This document shows, one piece after another, positions 60,433 to 64,000 of a stretch of 64,000 nt of DNA; the first letter of the stretch is position 1; every line of letters begins with the position of its first letter. A program made the position numbers and the translations under genes. The stretch lies in NCBI RefSeq assembly GCF_003731635.1, contig NZ_RCUA01000087.1:106146-170145 (forward strand). The letters are read 5' to 3'. The notes under the pieces are model-generated. The model was not told the origin of the DNA, did not search any database, and saw nothing but the letters and a program-made list of their open reading frames with translations. The stretch is from Marisediminitalea oceani (GTDB lineage: Bacteria; Pseudomonadota; Gammaproteobacteria; Enterobacterales; Alteromonadaceae).

Positions 60433-61155
60433 TTAGTACATATGCTGACCGCCGTTAATAGACAGCGTTGAGCCTGTGATAAAGCTCGACTCATCTTTAA
60501 TCAGGAACAACACACCATCAGCGATATCTTCCGGCTTACCTAAACGGCCAACCGGGATTTTCGCAACAATTTTCTTCAGTACGTCTTCTGGTACTGCGCG
60601 TACCATATCAGTATCAATGTAGCCTGGAGCAATAGCATTTACGGTGATGCCTTTTGCAGCACCTTCCTGAGCCAGCGCTTTAGTGAAGCCATGGATCCCG
60701 GATTTCGCCGCCGCGTAGTTCACCTGGCCATACTGACCCGCCTGGCCATTGATTGAACCAATGTTTACGATACGGCCAAATGAACGCTCGCGCATCCCTT
60801 CGATAACCGCCCGGCAAGTGTTAAAACACGAAGCCAGGTTAGTTTGGATAACCGCGTTCCACTGTTCAAACGTCATACGGTGCATGGTACCGTCGCGGGT
60901 GATACCGGCGTTATTGATCAGCACATCTACCGGTCCGAAATCCGACTCGATCTGCTCGATAGCGGCTTTAGTTTTCTCAAAGTCTGACACGTCAAACTTC
61001 ATTGCTGCAATACCGGTTCGCTCGGTAAATTCCTGTGCCGCCTGATCGTTTCCGCCATAGTTAGCCACTACGGTATAACCCGCATCCTTCAGTGTCGTAC
61101 AGATTGCTTCACCAATACCGCGTGTTCCACCTGTAACGAGTGCTACTCTGCTCAT
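60433..61155 (-). CDS. phaB: Acetoacetyl-CoA reductase (NADPH)
   Basis: Reduces acetoacetyl-CoA to (R)-3-hydroxybutyryl-CoA for PHA. 240 residues from ATG 61155 (MSRVALVTGGTRGIGEAI), preceded by GGAAAG; an upstream in-frame extension is not needed. Short-chain dehydrogenase with TGGTRGIG, NNAG, Ser in NIGSINGQAGQYGQ and YxxxK in NYAAAKSG. INGQAGQYGQVNYAAAKSG is the PhaB-type active site, and distinguishes it from FabG. Convergent with the transglycosylase. Confidence 0.93.
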   Translation of the reverse strand: MSRVALVTGGTRGIGEAICTTLKDAGYTVVANYGGNDQAAQEFTERTGIAAMKFDVSDFEKTKAAIEQIESDFGPVDVLINNAGITRDGTMHRMTFEQWNAVIQTNLASCFNTCRAVIEGMRERSFGRIVNIGSINGQAGQYGQVNYAAAKSGIHGFTKALAQEGAAKGITVNAIAPGYIDTDMVRAVPEDVLKKIVAKIPVGRLGKPEDIADGVLFLIKDESSFITGSTLSINGGQHMY

Positions 61156-61316
61156 GCTCTTTCCTTCTTGTTTGATATTGCTCAACGTACAACTGATTAC
61201 TATATAATCATCTATAGCTTGAATATTCCACCGTGAAAATCAGACGTTGGTCTATAAACTATTCTCCAAGTCAATAGCCTATTCGGTCTATATGACATTT
61301 TAATAATAGTATTCAG

Positions 61317-63791
61317 TTACTTATTCTTCGTTGTTTTAACAGAAGGAATTGCAGTGGTCGGATCTTCAGGCCAGTAATGTTTGGGATAACGGCCCTTCAT
61401 ATCTTTTCTCACCTCAGCATAACTACCCTGCCAGAAGCGCGGTAAATCATTAGTAGTCTGAATCGGTCGGCCAGCCGGTGATAACAACTCTACCGTAACC
61501 ATCTGCCGACCCTGAGCAACGGTCACTGGTGCAGCACTGCCATACATTTCCTGCATTTTGACTGACAACACTACCCGCGATTCGCTTTCATAACGCAAGC
61601 GTCGTGTTGTGCCGCTGGGCACTTTAAGGCTCGCGGGCAATTGTTGCTCAATGACCTGACGCTGAGGCCAGCTCAATGTTTGCAGTAGTACCTCCGCCCA
61701 GTGCGCTTTTTTAAGCTGGCTAAGTGACGCGCATCGCCCTAATACGGCATGCACCACCTCCTGCCCGAGTAACCAGCTTGTCGACACCTCCGGCCAGGAC
61801 GCGTCCCCGTCAAACCCGCTGGCCACAAGATTATGTGTTCGCGCCATATTAAGCCGGTTTAAAGTCTCTTCAAGCTCGTTAAAGAATGGCCAGTCTTTAA
61901 TGTCTTTTTCGCCTAACCAGTCTTGCCAGCACTGAATTCTTTGCGCTTCGCCGAGCTTAGCCAGCGGTTTGCGGGATAGCAGGATTTGCTTGAAGTAACG
62001 CCGCTCTTCGGCCTTCATTGTGTCGCTTTGAGCGTCATAAAAGGCAACCTGCTGTGATGAAACAGAAGCCGTGAAATGCTCACTGATAAGCTGCTCTTCG
62101 ATTGGCTGTGCTAAACGAATCAATAAATTAGTGCCTTTGCGTTGGCCAGCTAATACCGCCAGCCAGGGATGTTCTGTCGCCGCCGGCTGAACCAGTTCTG
62201 CACCGGTCCCCATCGCTAGCTTAAACTCCTGTAAATTGCGCGCCCGGGCAATCCAGCCTGGCCTGGCCAGACTTATTGCCAGGCCAAGGTAGTGTTCCGG
62301 CACATTCAGCCTGGAGTCTATTTTGGCGTCGCTGCCTAGCAAACGAGCATACCTCGACGCCTGACGGCTTACCGATTGTCTGACCGGAGAAGGTATGGAG
62401 CGAAGAACATCACTCACCAGCCAGTGTTCCGTTCGGGGCGCTTCTTCGGCCAGGGCAGTCACCACGCAACCAGCAGTCAGCAGTGTCTGATCATCCGTTA
62501 ATTCAGCTTCCTCTTTTAGCTGTAACAGCATACTGGCGAATTTTGCATCAACCGGTAGTTTAAGACTGTCCTTACCAAGTGGCGTAATCCGCCCGTTAGT
62601 ATCCAGTAATCGTAGTTCCTGCAGCGTCTGCGTCGCGGCATTTATTTGCGCGTCACTCGGCTTGTCCAACAGCGGCAGGGCATCAAGAGAAGTGCCCCAG
62701 TCGGCACTGTGTAGCACCAGAGACGTTATGTCTTCAGTGCGTATGGCGGGTAGAGCGAACTCTGCCAGCCGGCTATGGGCTTCTTTACTCCATAGCCGGT
62801 AGCATGTGCCCTCCTGTACCCGGCCCGCACGACCTTTACGTTGCTCAGCTGATGCCTGTGAAATCATCTTTAATGAAAGCTCGGTCATGCCGGTTGTCGG
62901 ATGAAACTGAGCGACCTGCTCCCGGCCGCTATCAATGACCAGACGGATACCTTCAATAGTTAAGCTAGTTTCTGCAATATTAGTAGCCAGTATGACTTTT
63001 CTTAAACCCTCTACATGAGGTCTAAGAGCTAATTGCTGTTGCTGAAGTGGCAAAGCACCATGAAGAGGTAGGACCGCTACTTCTTTGCTCTCTATGCCAG
63101 ACAGAGCACCTAACACCTGATTAATGTGTTTTACGGTAGGTAAAAACACCAGTATGTCGCCGCATTCTTTAGTGAGCACCTCGGTAATCAGGGCGCCAAT
63201 ACGCGGGCTCAGTTGCGAAAGATGACACTCGCCCACATACACTTCTTCCACGTCGAAGCGGCGCCCCTGGCTGGATAATACCGCTGCTTCCGGTAACAGT
63301 TTACGCAGAGGGGTAACATCCAGCGTTGCCGACATCACTACCAGGCGCAGGTCATCACGCAGGGTTTGTCGCACCTCAGTGGCGAGCGCCAGACTGAAGT
63401 CGCTGTGCAGGCTACGCTCATGAAATTCATCAAACAACACAATATCCACGCCGGCCAGTTCGGGATCCTGCTGCAACCTGCGGGTGAGGATCCCTTCGGT
63501 AATAATTTCCAGACGGGTGGCCGCACTGGTTTTCTGCTCGCCGCGAATACGATAGCCAACTGTCTCGCCTACCTCCTCGCCTAACTGCCGTGCCAGATAG
63601 CCCGCCAGTTGCTTCACCACCACACGGCGGGGTTGTAATAGCAGAATCCTAGCGGAGGTTGACCGCAACAAGGCCATGGGTACAGCGGTGGATTTACCGG
63701 CACCGGGCGGCGCGCTGAGCAACACATCAGTGGTATCCAGAGCGGTAAGTAAATCAGGTATTATGCTTTCTACGGGTAATACTTTCGACAT
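61317..63791 (-). CDS. hrpB: ATP-dependent helicase HrpB
   Basis: DExH-box RNA helicase-like ATPase of the DEAH/RHA group. 824 residues, the usual length. Walker A APPGAGKST (Lys33), motif II DEFH, motif III SATLD, NIAETSLTIEGIRLVIDSG, and motif VI QRKGRAGRVQEG. The C-terminal HrpB_C region is present. Its role in RNA metabolism is poorly defined. 160 bases upstream of phaB, so not necessarily cotranscribed. Confidence 0.95.
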   Translation of the reverse strand: MSKVLPVESIIPDLLTALDTTDVLLSAPPGAGKSTAVPMALLRSTSARILLLQPRRVVVKQLAGYLARQLGEEVGETVGYRIRGEQKTSAATRLEIITEGILTRRLQQDPELAGVDIVLFDEFHERSLHSDFSLALATEVRQTLRDDLRLVVMSATLDVTPLRKLLPEAAVLSSQGRRFDVEEVYVGECHLSQLSPRIGALITEVLTKECGDILVFLPTVKHINQVLGALSGIESKEVAVLPLHGALPLQQQQLALRPHVEGLRKVILATNIAETSLTIEGIRLVIDSGREQVAQFHPTTGMTELSLKMISQASAEQRKGRAGRVQEGTCYRLWSKEAHSRLAEFALPAIRTEDITSLVLHSADWGTSLDALPLLDKPSDAQINAATQTLQELRLLDTNGRITPLGKDSLKLPVDAKFASMLLQLKEEAELTDDQTLLTAGCVVTALAEEAPRTEHWLVSDVLRSIPSPVRQSVSRQASRYARLLGSDAKIDSRLNVPEHYLGLAISLARPGWIARARNLQEFKLAMGTGAELVQPAATEHPWLAVLAGQRKGTNLLIRLAQPIEEQLISEHFTASVSSQQVAFYDAQSDTMKAEERRYFKQILLSRKPLAKLGEAQRIQCWQDWLGEKDIKDWPFFNELEETLNRLNMARTHNLVASGFDGDASWPEVSTSWLLGQEVVHAVLGRCASLSQLKKAHWAEVLLQTLSWPQRQVIEQQLPASLKVPSGTTRRLRYESESRVVLSVKMQEMYGSAAPVTVAQGRQMVTVELLSPAGRPIQTTNDLPRFWQGSYAEVRKDMKGRYPKHYWPEDPTTAIPSVKTTKNK

Positions 63792-64000
63792 CAGAATAAA
63801 TTCGGCAACGCGCTAAAGAATAGTTGTTCTTTAATTATTTGCACTACAATTGAGTAAACAGAGGCAGTATAGCCATGGCCGGTTAAGACATAAACCTGTC
63901 TTGTTCTGCGCCGGATAAACTGCCAACATATAATACCAATCTGCATAGAAGTTTGCCCACTCAGCAAGACTGGCAGGTTTTGTGGCTAGGCTTGGTTGCA
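63792..64000. other. Window end, no gene recognised
   Basis: 209 bases upstream of hrpB, which should hold its promoter. No reading frame with a plausible start and family match; nothing else recognised. Confidence 0.4.

Noticed and set aside
63830..64000. Open minus-strand frame at the right edge
   Set aside because: No visible family pattern or start before the window ends; likely chance.
1..64000. tRNA, rRNA, CRISPR arrays, insertion sequences, prophage or integrase genes
   Set aside because: None visible: no transposase or integrase motifs, no direct-repeat arrays, and no tRNA-like cloverleaf recognised by eye. A tRNA scan would be needed to exclude a missed one.

Overview
The window looks like chromosome from a gammaproteobacterium of the order Alteromonadales, probably Alteromonadaceae; I do not assign a genus. 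This rests on gene order: divergent mrcA / pilMNOPQ-aroKB-damX-dam-rpe-trpS-pabA, then an arginine succinyltransferase cluster with a DUF1338 gene. The lineage-typical small families DUF2970, DUF2982 and the Gcw_chp (TorF-like) porin agree with it. Coding density is high. I see no rRNA, tRNA, CRISPR array, prophage or insertion sequence. Most genes are core, and the unusual material sits in regulators, enzymes with changed active sites, and intergenic RNA-like structure.

Layout. 1-3.7 kb: 5' part of a malic enzyme gene and mrcA (minus strand). 3.8-12.8 kb: type IV pilus assembly (pilMNOPQ), shikimate genes aroK/aroB, damX and dam. 12.8-14.1 kb: two small membrane-type genes and a porin (minus). 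14.5-17 kb: rpe, trpS, pabA. 17-23.2 kb: an HDOD protein, then astC-astA-astD-DUF1338. 23.2-25.9 kb: an H-NOX haem sensor whose stop overlaps a PAS-GGDEF-EAL gene, a nitric-oxide/cyclic-di-GMP pair. 26-31.7 kb: parC and a large 7TMR-DISM hybrid histidine kinase. 31.7-36.4 kb: DUF2982, a small CxxC-type membrane protein (CPFC), pyrB, hemL, and a class III nucleotide cyclase gene broken by a one-base frameshift. 36.4-41 kb: htpX, and a probable ggt-DyP peroxidase-nhaR unit in which the peroxidase has lost both distal catalytic residues. 41.3-46.6 kb: a glycosyltransferase, a catalase and a second GGDEF-EAL protein. 46.6-50.2 kb: glnK-amtB under an apparent NtrC/sigma-54 control region, a TonB-like membrane protein and a DUF808 protein. 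50.2-51.2 kb: about 1 kb without a conventional gene. 51.2-61.2 kb: mrcB and a polyhydroxyalkanoate (PHA) locus (DUF6489, phaC, phaR, two phasins, phaZ, a lytic transglycosylase, phaB). 61.3-63.8 kb: hrpB.

The best candidate for something undescribed is the 50.2-51.2 kb gap. It carries an IHF consensus, a well-spaced sigma-54 -24/-12 element, a leader with a 9-bp-stem hairpin, a 39-codon reading frame for a one-helix membrane peptide, and a strong intrinsic terminator. Next to it is an unrelated-looking block of nested inverted repeats of about 190 bases. Other leads are the H-NOX with an altered YxSxR motif, the DyP-like protein with a remodelled distal pocket, a phasin with a histone-H1-like tail, and three near-identical TGCTGC-N3-GCAGCA operators placed around the phasin promoter.

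The genes describe a piliated marine-type heterotroph. It stores carbon as PHA under PhaR control, degrades arginine by the succinyl route, senses nitrogen through GlnK/AmtB, and has several cyclic-di-GMP and phosphorelay inputs.
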